A stretch of 64,000 nt of DNA, from contig CP139762.1 in assembly GCA_034370585.1 (NCBI GenBank), forward strand, positions 26,762,001-26,826,000, read 5' to 3'. Below are positions 46,361-56,734 of the stretch, one piece after another (positions within the stretch are counted from its first letter, which is position 1; each line of letters starts with the position of its first letter). Source of the stretch: Fragaria x ananassa. Taxonomy: Eukaryota; Streptophyta; Magnoliopsida; Rosales; Rosaceae. The notes beneath the pieces were generated by a model. It made no database searches. It worked only from the letters and a program-made list of their open reading frames with translations, and was not told the DNA's origin. Made by a program: the position numbers and the translations under genes.

Positions 46361-46378
46361 TTCCCACAGACGGCGCCA
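46361..46378 (-). promoter_or_regulatory. Primer-binding site of Tat element
   Basis: TGGCGCCGTCTGTGGGAA on the minus strand, two bases after the 5' LTR. It begins TGGCGCCGT like the tRNA-Asp-type sites of plant Ty3 elements; the inner bases match that tRNA less well. Confidence 0.75.
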
Positions 46379-46380
46379 AT

Positions 46381-46799
46381 TGTTTCTGCTGGAACCCGCA
46401 GGCTCTTGTAGAAACTGTAACACGTGATTCAATCTTCCGAAATCCTTTGTCCTTTGTTCCGAAGTTCCTTCTTCGCCCTTCCTTATCTGCAAGAAAGGAG
46501 AATGACCGGGACACTCCGGTCTTTCTCTCTCCGATGATTAAGTTAATAAGGGTAGTTGAGTATTTAATGCTAAGACCGATTTTTCTTACCTTTCTGGTTG
46601 GTCTTGGCTGCATTTATACCTCTGCGTTGACTCACACTTTGCATCTTCTTCAATGTGGGACAAATGTTAAGTTTCTGTGGAGGCCTCCCCTCTCGGCCCA
46701 GACTGCTTTAGCATCGAGGTTGAGGCCTGTTCGAGCTGCCTCATGCTGGGCTTCATAGCATCATGGGCCGAGGGAGGTATTTACTGACTACCGACAACA
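46381..46799 (-). repeat. 5' LTR of Tat element
   Basis: 419 bp, one base different from the 3' LTR. On the minus strand it is upstream of gag. Confidence 0.95.
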
Positions 46800-46804
46800 A
46801 AGAG

Positions 46805-46889
46805 GATTAAATCTGTTGGTGAGAAGAAGTTAATTCAGTGTGGTCGATGCCTTACGATGGGTCATCATAACAAGAAGAGTTGTACTTGA
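46805..46889 (+). pseudogene. MuDR-type transposase last exon, part after LTR insertion
   Basis: The reading is IKSVGEKKLIQCGRCLTMGH and HNKKSCT then stop: the CCHC zinc knuckle that ends many Mutator transposases. The final spacing is HX5C rather than HX4C. Without the LTR element and one AAGAG copy the two parts join in frame. Confidence 0.8.
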
Positions 46890-48025
46890 ATGGGCAGCCG
46901 TAGTTCATGTTACATCCTTTTGTTTGTTACTGGGTGTTAGGAATGCCTTATTTTTGAATGTTTTCTGAAGATTCAGATATTATTAGGTGTGTCAGTAATA
47001 TTTCTTAATTTGATATTATAATTACTCTGACTCAAGATTGTGTTTTTCATTACTCTGGAATGAATTCAATTTTTGTTATGTTCATATATGTGCAAACATG
47101 AAAAATTATTGGGGGTCAGTAATTTTCTGTATTACTTGATACAACACATCTCTTCCTTGATTTTCTTCAAGTTTGATACTTGGATGTTGGTTTTACTCTT
47201 TTTCAGGTCTTTTCTTTACTTTGGAATGCTTCCAGTTTTTGTTATGCTCATATATGTTCAAGTGTGGAAAATTATTAGGGGTCAGTAATTTTCTGTATTA
47301 CTTGATACAACACATCCCATCCTTGATTTTCTTCCAGTTTGATACTTGGATGTTTGTTTTACTCTTTTTCAGGTCTTTTCTTCACTCTAGATTGCTTTCA
47401 GTTTTTGTTTTGTTCAAGTGTGGAAAATTATTGGGGGTCAGTAATTTTCCTGACCAAAGCAACCAAAGTTTCTGGATGATTGTTATTACTTAGATTCCTT
47501 TCAAGCATTTTCTAATGACATAATAGGGTAGTAAACTTTCAAGTATGGAAAATTATTGGGGGTCAGTAATTTTCCTAAACAGAGCAACCAAAGTTTATTG
47601 ACTCCCAATAACTACCATGTAACAAAAAAAAAGTGAAACTGATAACCAAAGATAACTGAAGATAACTAAAACTGACAGAAAGATCAAAACAATAGACCAA
47701 AATAAAAGAACAAGTTTTGATACTGAAATTCAATATCATTCATATGTTCTTGCAACACTACAAAAATACTACATATTTTTCATATTTTTCAAGATCCTAC
47801 ATCTAAAGTGGCACTAATCTTTTTTCTACATTGATGTCCATGAACTTTAGCAACAGTAATTATTCATGAAAATTTCCATTTTTCTACATGTGTAATTTTT
47901 AAAAGGCATATGTATGATATTTTAAGTACGAATACTTACGTGGAGTTACAGTTTAGTTTAGTTTGAAAAGTTACATGAAAATACTCAGATGTAAATATAA
48001 TAAAATGTCCAAAGTTTTTAAAAAT
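46890..48025. repeat. Region with ~160-bp repeats containing ATTATTGGGGGTCAGTAAT
   Basis: Four copies of AAAATTATTGGGGGTCAGTA start near 47,101, 47,264, 47,422 and 47,545. Longer units include TACTTGATACAACACATC and TTTCAGGTCTTTTCTT. The array probably belongs to the 3' flank of the MuDR fragment. From 47,640 to 48,025 only AT-rich sequence is seen. Confidence 0.7.
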
Positions 48026-48340
48026 ATACTTAGTCGACGGAACTTGAAGAATTCGTCGCATTAGTACTTCAAAGGCGACGGAAAGTGGACTTTCCGTCAC
48101 TTAGGATCCCCGAAATATTAGGCGGGTAAATGAAATTTTATGTTACTTAGGCGATAGAAATTGAATAAGTCGTCGGCTTGGTCGAACCAAGGCAACGGAA
48201 AGTGGTCTTTTCCGTCACTTAGGATCCCGAAATATTAGGCGGGTGAATTTTGTGCCTTTTTTTCCGAAAATTTCATTTTACTTAGGTGACAAATATGTGT
48301 CTTAGGCGACGGAACCTATTCATCGGCTAAGATAAAATCG
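48026..48340. repeat. Internal cluster of CACTA-type motifs
   Basis: Motifs TTAGTCGACGGAA, CAAAGGCGACGGAAAG and TCTTAGGCGACGGAACC, plus two copies of GAAATATTAGGCGGGT. They are the same family as at the element ends but lie 16 kb inside. Confidence 0.75.
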
Positions 48341-48734
48341 ATACTAACCCCCTCACGCAATCCACAATCCCTAAATTCACACCCACAATTCCCAAATCTC
48401 ACCAAAGCTGCGCCACCAGACCCCATACACGCATCAGAAACCGATTCAATTGCGCGCATCCACCCACCTCCTCCACTCATCGCCACCGCATCCACCTGCC
48501 GCTCCGATCTCGCTGCTCTCACCTTCTCACCGCCGTTCCTTTTTCAGGTCTATATTCTCTCTTCTCAGATTAATCTTGCTTGTTACTTCTGAATCGTATC
48601 TGAATTCGTTTGTGGTTAAATCTTATACATTAGGATTAGGAATATAAGAGGAGTGAACAAAATGTAGCTAGGTTGATGTATTTGGAATTATGGTTGATCT
48701 TTTTGAATGCAAAAATGGCTAGCTAGGAGTTTTT
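48341..48734. other. CACTA interior leader-like region
   Basis: C-rich sequence (CCACCCACCTCCTCCACT) followed by T-rich sequence, with no credible coding exon. It may be the promoter and leader of the CACTA gene. Confidence 0.35.
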
Positions 48735-49192
48735 CTTAAGCTGCCTACTAGATCTGATGCTTTAGAAGTAGTGCTTGAACATGTGAAGGAGAAATGCAAG
48801 AGTTTTTGTGGGTTGAATGTGTGTGATGCCGATATAGGGAAGAAGGCGGCATTGGCTATTGTCAAGTTTGTGTCGAAGAATAAGTACTTATGGTTGAGGA
48901 GGGCGAGAATTGGTAGCCATGGTCTTATTAATTTATTGCAAGGCTGCAAGGATCTTGAACTTTGGGATGTTAGGGAGTGTTGTGGTTTCGATGAGGAGGA
49001 TGAGGAAATAGCTAAGCTTGCTGCTAGTATTCCTAAGTTTATGTCTGAGGGTTCTAGAGTTGGACAGGGAGGAGGAGGGCACAGGGTCTTGTATGGATAC
49101 CGTTTTGGAGGCCGACGACTGTTGTATGTTGGAGGAGGATGAAGAGCCTTGAATGTCCAATGAGGAGGAGAACGAGTTGTGATGGCATTAGA
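48735..49192 (+). pseudogene. F-box/LRR protein C-terminal fragment inside CACTA
   Basis: The reading is KLPTRSDALEVVLEHVKEKC, VCDADIGKKAALAIVKFVSK, LLQGCKDLELWDVRECCGFD and EEDEEIAKLAASIPKFMSEG. It resembles the last leucine-rich repeats and acidic tail of a plant F-box protein group. After SRV the frame shifts; the acidic tail continues in another frame. No F-box is present. It is probably a captured host fragment; the exact family is from memory and uncertain. Confidence 0.45.
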
Positions 49193-49585
49193 GACTTTAG
49201 AGGACATAGCATGAGTGTGGTGAGGGTAAAAAGGGCAGTTTTCATGTTGATGATGAATTATTGACATGTTATTGTTATGTGTACCAAATGAATTTGTTAA
49301 TTATCCAAATACACTTCACATCAGACTTGCCGCAGTCCTTAGATTTTTTTTTAATTATCCAAAACAAATGTTTGGTATTAATTGACTGATAATCCATATT
49401 TGGTATTACTATGGATATTAATTGGCTTTGAGAACAGTGACTTAGCTAGACACTTTGCTAACAGGGGACATTGTGTACATGTATAATTATGTATTTATAA
49501 CATGTATAGTTATGTATTTATAACTTGAAATGTGAAATGTGCAAGATGTTAGAACTAATCTATTTAATATTTTTTCGTGTATTAG
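49193..49585. other. CACTA interior, probable intron
   Basis: AT-rich sequence ending in the acceptor GTATTAG before the Transposase_24 exon. Nothing else was seen. Confidence 0.4.
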
Positions 49586-49770
49586 AGACTCTTCTTGGCA
49601 AACAAGCGGAACCGTGATGAGAAAACTATGCACCACCACACAAGGTCTTCTCCTATCATCTACACAATGGAGGAACTCAGAATACAAGGCAAGCAACTTC
49701 CAATAATCAAATATTTTGAGAAGACCTATGTCAGAGCCGGTGATGAAGTTACGACCAAGCATTATGAAAG
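49586..49770 (+). pseudogene. Transposase_24 (Ptta/En/Spm) exon
   Basis: The reading is RLFLANKRNRDEKTMHHHTR, SSPIIYTMEEL, IKYFEKTYVRAGDEVTTKHY. It follows the plant transposase family of En/Spm elements (conserved N.N...K..H..G...... then T..R/G......).  It continues in sense with the exon at 53,248 across a region later invaded by an LTR. Confidence 0.65.
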
Positions 49771-50638
49771 TGTCTTTCCTTTTACTATTTTATTGTTCGC
49801 ATAGTTTCTTAGAGGGGATTGGGATCAAAGCAGGGGGAGGTTTCTTAATCTTGTGTCATTGCTTTTGCATATAGTACATAGATGCATGCTGCATTCTCAA
49901 GTGTTGTAACTTTCAAGTAATATCAAACCCGTTAGGAGGTTAGAATATATCAACTTTGTGTTGCCAATTTAGAGTCATTTTATCCTTGGTTTCCAACAAG
50001 TTGAACTACCATATATTGTTAGCAAAAACAAATTGTAGGTGCATTACTGTTGGACTTGGTCAATTAAATGAGCCACATAGAAAGTATAGCATGATAAGTT
50101 AGACTGGTTACCACGCAGCCAATCAATAACTATAAGCAAAGATCTTCTATTTTGGTGTTGTTACTTGTTCGGTTCATAACCTACAATTAGTAATAATTGA
50201 GTGTTGATCATTTCATTGATAGATTGAGAAACAGTTAAAGTGAGAAATCAGCAATTAGGAATATTTCGGTTTGCATTCATAGTTGCTATGGTGGGAGTTG
50301 AAATCTTTAAGAATCTAATTGGCTGGAAATTTTTTGGAGCTATTGTTTCCTGTGTTTATTATTTATCTGTAAAATTTGGTGTCATTTGGTAAGTTTGATG
50401 AATTATGGTGATTTTTTTTCAAAGTTAAGTGCTTAATGCTGAAATTGTATTCATGTTATGCAATGCAACTGTTTTGTGTCTGCTTACTTATCAGGATTTA
50501 TGACTCCATTTTCTCAAACTTTGTACTCTTGTTCTTCCATATGTGAACTCTTTGATTTGGAAAGTTTGGTGCTATTTGATTTTATTGATGCTCAAACTGG
50601 TTTGGAAAGTTTGGAACTCTTTGATTTGGAAAGTTTGG
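49771..50638. other. CACTA interior, intron with short repeats
   Basis: T-rich sequence. TTTGATTTGGAAAGTTTGG is repeated near 50,550 and 50,620, next to the solo LTR insertion point. No gene was recognised. Confidence 0.4.
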
Positions 50639-53018
50639 TGTAATACCATAGATTTTCATACCATTTTCCTTATATTATTCTCATTTTTTAATGAAGAAAA
50701 AATTTATGGAAATTCTTATTAGTTTATGCAAAGTGGAAGTTTGGAGTTTATTCCAAGGTGTTTTGACGTTAAAAGACCAAAAAGTTGACTTTACTTTTCG
50801 TAAGTTATCTTCGAAAACTTCCTTCATGAAAGTTGTAAAGCTCGTCAATACGAGTTCGTAAACATGCGGCACGCGTGAAACGGACGTCGGATGAAGAAGT
50901 TATGGTCAAAGTAAGTTAGTTGTCGGGTTTGGAAAGTGTATAATAGGAAAGTTGGGGATTTTTAACCTGTGGAAACCTTTTTTTTCACTAAACCCGTGCA
51001 GCCCCCTCTCTTTCTCTCTCTTCCTCCCTGAGTCACCGCTTTCACCGGAGAAGAATTCGGACGTCCGACCACCGTTTTGGCCGCCACCGGTCCCTTTCGA
51101 CTCCCACCGATTACCCTTTCAAGGCTGGGCAGCTGCTGCCCGGCATAGCACGCCGGAAAAGGAGTTTTTGGCCAGAAAAAGGGGCCGCTGTGTCACCGGT
51201 TGGAGCCACCGTTTACGGCGGCGAAAATGGACAACTTTAGGTGAGTTCTGGTCCTCTCCTCCTCCTAGTTATGGCTAGGCATAGATTGAACCAAGCTTTT
51301 GAGTTTTTGAACCCGGATTTGCAGGTTTTGTAGTTGATTTCGGGTTGCAGTTCGGGGTAGTTTCCAGCCGGTTCCAGCCAGTTTTGGTTGAAACCTCAGG
51401 TATAAAAGTTGTTCACCATGCTTTAATCTACAAGTTTCATGTTTTGAGTTTCCCCAAATTGTGAAGTTGGTGGAGGCGCGTGAAGCTCACTCGCCGCCGC
51501 CTATGGCGGCGCGTGAGAGCGCGTCCAGGCAGGGTAGAGACCTTGACTGCTGCGTTGGCTAGCCCTTGTAGTTCCTAGGGTGTTGTTAGTGTGTTGTTGG
51601 TGTGTGAAGATTGAGTTTTGATTTGGTTTTGCATTGTAGGTGCTAAGTTGTTTCTAGGTGTTTGTTAGGTCGGAAATTTGGGGAAAATTTGGTCTTGGAG
51701 GTAGTGTGGTTGTTGTTGAGAGTCCGATGACCTTGGGAGGTCTTGGAGGAAGGATTGCCTTCTTTGGGTAACCTTTAAGTTAAGGGGTATTTTAATCCTT
51801 GTGGTGTTTGCTTTTTACTAAGGGTTTTAATTGTACAATTTTAGGTGTTTTGTGAGTGGTTGGGTTCCTTGGCTCTAGTGTTGCGGAAGAACGCAACATT
51901 ATTAGGTGAGTAAACCTCACTAAGGTTCACTTTTGAACCAAGATTTATTATGGTTATTTGAGGATAATGTTTAGGATGTAATTTAATATTTTGCTATCAT
52001 TAGTTTTAAAAATATATGAGCTTGATCGTCAACGGCTCATAGGTAAGATAAAACAAGTTTTTATTATGTGTTACTCTAAGGCTCTTATGATCATAATTTT
52101 TTAAAATTGTGAGAAGTTATGTTATTGGAATAATTTTTATTGTTCATATAATTATATCCTTGTGAAGGATATAATTTTATGATGTAAATCTTGTGATGTT
52201 GTTAATGATGTTGTGATATGATGACTGTTGAATAAATAGCCTAACCGGGTTCCAAGCCTTAATTAGGTGATTGGTTATGGTTAAGATGTTATTTATTATT
52301 TTATTTATTTGGTATTGGACAGTCAAACCGGGTTCCAAGCCTTTGGCCGGGTGATTGGTTACGGTTAGGAATTAGAGCTCTAGTCCATCTGTCGATGTAG
52401 GTCATGAGAGATACTTGATGGTATATGGGACTCATGGGTACACATATTGTTGTTGTAGGTCATAAGGGTATTTACTAAATATCTAAGACTTATGTTATGA
52501 GTACATTTCTTATTAATGTGTGGTTTTTATTTATTGATCAAAATTCATTTGGATGTGTTAAATTGTTAGGTGTGATAAATGTGGAGTTTACTTTTGAGTT
52601 TACTCATACAGGCTTTTTAGCTTACCGGGTTTGTTATTCTACAATCTCGGTGCACCATTTCTTGGTCTAGGGGTTAGACCTGCGGGTGAGGATCGGCAGG
52701 GGTGAGAAGGAGACATAGTGGCAGGGTTCTCCTTTCTTTCATCAGACTGTATAGTAGTAGTTTTTTTAAATAGACAGTACTTAAGTCATGAGATTGTTCT
52801 CATGTTTTTGTTTTACACATTATGTAAACAAGAAAGTGTAATCTTAATTCAGTGATAGATCTTGTGGAAATTTCTATTCTGTAATTGAGTTTTGTTGTTG
52901 TTGTTGTTGTCGTTGTTGTTATGTTGTTGTTGACAACAGGTTGGGATGTTAATATTTTAAGTTAGATCATGCCAAAATTTTTGAAAATGCCATTCGAAAA
53001 TTGGGGCGTGACATTTGG
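50634..53018. mobile_element. Solo LTR, 2.4 kb, probably Ty3 type
   Basis: The sequence 50639-53013 (2,375 bp) begins TGTAATACC and ends GGGGCGTGACA, and is flanked by the 5-bp duplication TTTGG (50634-50638 and 53014-53018). There is no internal coding region. The length and the GGCGTGACA end suit chromovirus-type LTRs. It contains a local duplication of ACCGGGTTCCAAGCCTT (52,244 and 52,327) and a GTT repeat near 52,888. Confidence 0.8.
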
Positions 53019-53247
53019 TGCTCAAACTGGTTTGGATTTTGTGGATATAACAAGGAACTTGCAACCATTTGACTTGCATTTGGAAGAAGTCATCCTTAGG
53101 AACACAACCGAGCAATAAATCTTGTTTTTCCTCATTTTAGTCTCATGATAACCCTAGCTAAGCTTCCCTGTTTATTATGCATAATGTCAAGTTTATTATG
53201 GAAATGTTGAGCTGTTTTGTTTATTAATTGATGTATTTTAAATGCAG

Positions 53248-53388
53248 AATGACATGGTTGTTGAGGTCAATAAACGAAATGATGCATTTAAGAAACAACA
53301 CCCTGACGCAACGGATGAGGAAATTATGGAAAGTGTTCAATCCCAACAAATTGAGGTGTTGCGTACGGTGCTCAAAACTCGAAAATGA
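53248..53388 (+). pseudogene. Transposase_24 exon, second piece
   Basis: After the acceptor AATGCAG it reads NDMVVEVNKRNDAFKKQHPD, ATDEEIMESVQSQQIEVL, ending at a TGA. The same family as the exon at 49,586. The stop probably reflects decay. Confidence 0.65.
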
Positions 53389-53421
53389 AAAGAGATCAGA
53401 GGGATGAGCGAGACTTGAGCC

Positions 53422-54693
53422 TGTCACACCTGGGTCCCGGCGTCGGTAGGTTTTAAGCACCGGAAGTCGTTTCCAAAGCATGAACGAGTGTTACAAAGCG
53501 GAATGTGAACAAAAGTACTATCTTCTAGGCTCTTCACTCTAGGCTCGTTGTCTACCCTTTTCCCGGCTCGGTACAACCTAAGTACTATTCTGTAAAATAA
53601 TGTCAGAGATGGGTAGGTAAGCATAATCACGCGCTCAGTAAGTAGACCAATGTAATATGCCCGCAAAGCCATGTCATTTCACACTACAAAATACGTATAT
53701 CGTATACACACCACTTCACGCAATTCATCACATCACACAATCCTTTTTTATTGGATATCATTCAATTTAGTGATCCTCACAAGAACCTAATGACCTTCAA
53801 GTCATATATCTCTGTGTGTCACATCCTTATTTCGGTATAACCAATTAATAAGTTCACATATTCCATGACTAGTCAAACAATAGATCCAACATATAAATAT
53901 ATATAAACTCCACATATTTTGCAAATAGACATGTTTCACTCGAAAACAGAGAGATATTTTATAAATAGATCAAAATCATGTTTTTCGACTATTTCGATAA
54001 CAAATAAGAATATTTGAAACATATTACAGAAATCCATTCACCTCGTCAACACGAATCCCCACCAAGATCATCGATCATAAACCGAGCCTCCTAAAACGAG
54101 CCATCTAAAAATCACCGTTGGATCTAACTAAAACTTCAAGGATAGGAAGATGACATCAAAATGAAGCTGTAACATTTTAAGGATTTAGAATCAGAGTTAC
54201 AAATCAAAATTTATGATCCGTCGAAATTTTAGAAAAATTAAAGAGCACAAAAAGCTAAAGAGAGAAAATAATGACGGAGGAAAAATGGAGAGAGAGAGAT
54301 AACGCAGCTGCACGTATATATACGAGAGTTAGCCGACTTAGTAAGTGATGGCACTTGTCAAGTTATGAAGAAAACACCTAAACCTTCTTACACTCGTCAA
54401 AGATAAAACAAAGCACATCTCTTTGTTTTACGTGCCAAATGACTAACCCATTTAACGATAAGACTACACTCCACCGGCAAGTCTAATCAACCAACAACCA
54501 AAGACATGCTGCCACGTCATCACTAAATGTGTGCTCAAGATTAAACTTCGACGAAACTTTAAAAAAAATATTAAAAATAGTTGAAGAGTCTAAAAAATCC
54601 ATCGGAAAATACGGCGAGCTCGTGGTGACCTATACTTTTTATTTCTAAGAAGAAAAATCACTTTTGAGAAAATTTAAAAATTGAGATGTTACA
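53422..54693. mobile_element. Probable old solo LTR, 1.27 kb
   Basis: It begins TGTCACACCTGGG and ends GAGATGTTACA, splitting the CACTA transposase reading. The flanks GAGCC and AAGTC do not match but differ only by two transitions, so a decayed duplication is possible. Confidence 0.55.
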
Positions 54694-54994
54694 AAGTCAT
54701 TCTTCAAATGGTTCCACTTCACATAGTCGTCATTTTAGAGTTGATGAGCAGTAACTTCAAGAGGTGCATGAGCGTTATGAGCAGAGATTAAAAGAATCAG
54801 AGGAGCATGCCCAGCAACAAATCCAAGAGGTCCAGCAACGTGGCCTGCGTGCTGAGTCTATATATAATGTTGTGCAGTCCCAAATTGCAGCCATATATGA
54901 GCACCTAGGTATGTCACTTCCTCCTTCACAAGTTTCCTTACAAAACAGTGATGATAGATGTGACAACATCGGATTGGACAAGAATGACAATTGA
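54694..54994 (+). pseudogene. Transposase_24 C-terminal piece
   Basis: The reading is SHSSNGSTSHSRHFRVDEQ, a stop, then LQEVHERYEQRLKESEEHAQ, QQIQEVQQRGLRAES and IAAIYEHLGMSLPPSQVS. This is the coiled C-terminal region typical of En/Spm Transposase_24 proteins. One internal stop (54,752) marks it as dead. Confidence 0.65.
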
Positions 54995-55249
54995 CATTAT
55001 TGATTTTGTAGTACTTCATTCATAGTTTAGCTAGATTGTATGAACAATTTTCTAGCTAGTTCATTATTTTGTATATATGAACAATATTTGTCCATCTAGT
55101 TATCATGATCAATATTATATGAATATGTTTTTCAAATCTAGTGCTTCCTGCCGGCTGTATTTGTATGTGTTTAATTATTGTTACTGATTTGTAATTTTTG
55201 GAAACAATGAATAAGGTAAAAAAAAATTACAATTTTTTTACCCTAAAAA

Positions 55250-55711
55250 AATCTCTTAGGCGACGAAAACAGTAACATTCATCGCCTAAGATAAACCACC
55301 TATCCGATGAATACAAAGATCGATTGTTGCTTAAGAACTATTATGAATTTGTCGGTTTAAAACTCTGCCGACGAATATTCTGTCGTTTAAGTATGATGCA
55401 ATATTCGTCGGTAAACATACATACAGACGAACATTTCGTCGGCTAAAAATAATTTCATATTCGTCGGCTAAGAATCCTACTGACACAAACATTCCGTCGA
55501 CAATGGTTCTTTTCGACGAACTTGTTTGTCGACAAGGCAGGAAAAGGTCCGTCGGTTAGGATCCCTCTTAATCGACGACTAACTTTATTTCTGTCGCCTA
55601 AGTGTCTACCTTAGTCGACGGATAATTCGTCTGTCAAGATCCTAGGCAACAAATTGTTTGTCTTAGGCGACGAGTTATTTCTGTCGACTATGATGCGATT
55701 TTCTTGTAGTG
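55250..55711. repeat. CACTA right subterminal repeat region
   Basis: About fifteen motifs such as TTAGGCGACGAAAAC and TTCGTCGGCTAAGAATCC in both orientations, ending in TTTTCTTGTAGTG. Confidence 0.82.
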
Positions 55712-55991
55712 CTAGTAAACATCAAATGCATTTAATTTGCATCCTTCATAAATGACCAAATCGATAGAAGTGATAATTTTAGACTTGTAAACTATTACCG
55801 AATTGGTCATTTCTTCAAATTCAATTACATACACCAGGCTTCGGATTCATCAAGGGACCGATGTGCCCAGTAAACATGTAATGCATTTAATTTGAAACCT
55901 TCAGAAATGACCAAAGTGATAGAAGTGATAATTTTGGACTTGTAAACTATTACCGAATTGGTAATTTTTTTCAAATTCAATTACATTCACC
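55712..55991. repeat. ~155-bp satellite array, right part
   Basis: Continuation of the array at 31,734-32,161. Two further units are spaced 155 bp apart and share AGTGATAATTTTGGACTTGT and CGGATTC.TCAAGGGACCGA. Confidence 0.85.
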
Positions 55992-56056
55992 GACATGAAA
56001 TAATTACGATAAAAATCGTTTGTGGTCAACAATTTGGTTTACTTTGTTTATGAACT

Positions 56057-56734
56057 TTTCTTATTGAGAAATTCGTCTGAATGGTATACGAACTTTTGAT
56101 TCTTATAAACTTTGGTATATCAAGTTTTGAAAATATCAAAACAGTATCTCATATTTCCATCTTGATCTAAGATTGGTATATATAGTCATTAAGATGACTA
56201 ATTTACCCTTAAGTTCTCTTTTTTTTCTTAGCTTTTTTTTTTTTTTTTTCATATTCCAGAAATATTAGAAGAGGTTTTGGAATTTGATGATTTGGGTTAG
56301 CCTTTATAAAATTAAAGAAGATTGAAGAGGGGAAACATACACAAGTTCAATCCTTATTGTTTTCACTAACATTAAAGGATCTTGTTGTTGTCATTAACAA
56401 TCAATGATGATTGAGATGAATAACTGATTATTAGAAAGGAAAAAGTAACGATGATTTTTTTCTTTACGTTCCTAAAAATATAAAAAGCCAAAAAAGAAAA
56501 TTGGAATATGAAAAAAAAGAAGAAAATTTAAGAAAAAAGAAGAGAATTTAAGGGTAAATTTGTCATCTTTTTTCTAGTCTGAGAGTAAGTTAGTCATCTT
56601 AATAGCTATATATACCAATCTTAGGTCGGGATGAAAACATAAGATACCAATCTAATATTTTTAAAACTTGATATATCAAAATTTATAAAGAGCAAAAGTT
56701 CGTATACCATTCAAACGAATTTCTCTTTCTTATT
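56057..56734. mobile_element. Mutator-like fold-back element (MULE-MITE)
   Basis: The element 56066-56725 (660 bp) has a perfect 9-bp duplication, TTTCTTATT, on both sides. Its arms of about 150-180 bp are inverted copies (GAGAAATTCGTCTGAATGG left; right arm in reverse complement GAGAAATTCGTTTGAATGG). The centre is AT-rich. There is no coding sequence. Confidence 0.85.

Larger units (their letters stand above)
36021..46804 (-). mobile_element. Ty3 LTR retrotransposon of the Tat lineage, near-complete, young
   Basis: The element 36026-46799 (10,774 bp) lies on the minus strand between 5-bp duplications AAGAG (36021-36025 and 46800-46804). LTRs of 419 bp (TGTTTCTGC ... CCGACAACA) differ at a single base (AGCTGC versus GGCTGC). 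The order on the minus strand is 5' LTR, primer-binding site, gag, protease, reverse transcriptase, RNase H, second RNase H, integrase, tandem repeats, antisense ORF, purine tract, 3' LTR. The second RNase H and the antisense ORF before the 3' LTR mark the Tat lineage. gag-pol has two frame breaks and the antisense ORF one stop, so this copy is probably not autonomous. Confidence 0.95.
32162..55711 (+). mobile_element. CACTA (En/Spm, CMC) element, 23.55 kb, nested
   Basis: The left end is CACTACAGGAAAT and the right end, in reverse complement, CACTACAAGAAAAT. The 3-bp duplication CTA lies on both sides (32159-32161 and 55712-55714), and removing the element restores the satellite unit GATGTGC-CTA-GTAAACATC. 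Both subterminal regions (32,170-32,740 and 55,250-55,690) are dense in CGACGRA / TTAGGCGACG motifs in both directions, as expected for CACTA transposase binding. Inside on the plus strand are decayed Transposase_24 exons (49,586, 53,248 and 54,694); no Transposase_21 (TnpD) was found, so the element is non-autonomous. The rest is nested or captured DNA listed separately. Confidence 0.88.

Noticed and set aside
50952..51278. Proline-rich reading in the solo LTR
   Set aside because: It lies inside a non-coding LTR and has no domain.
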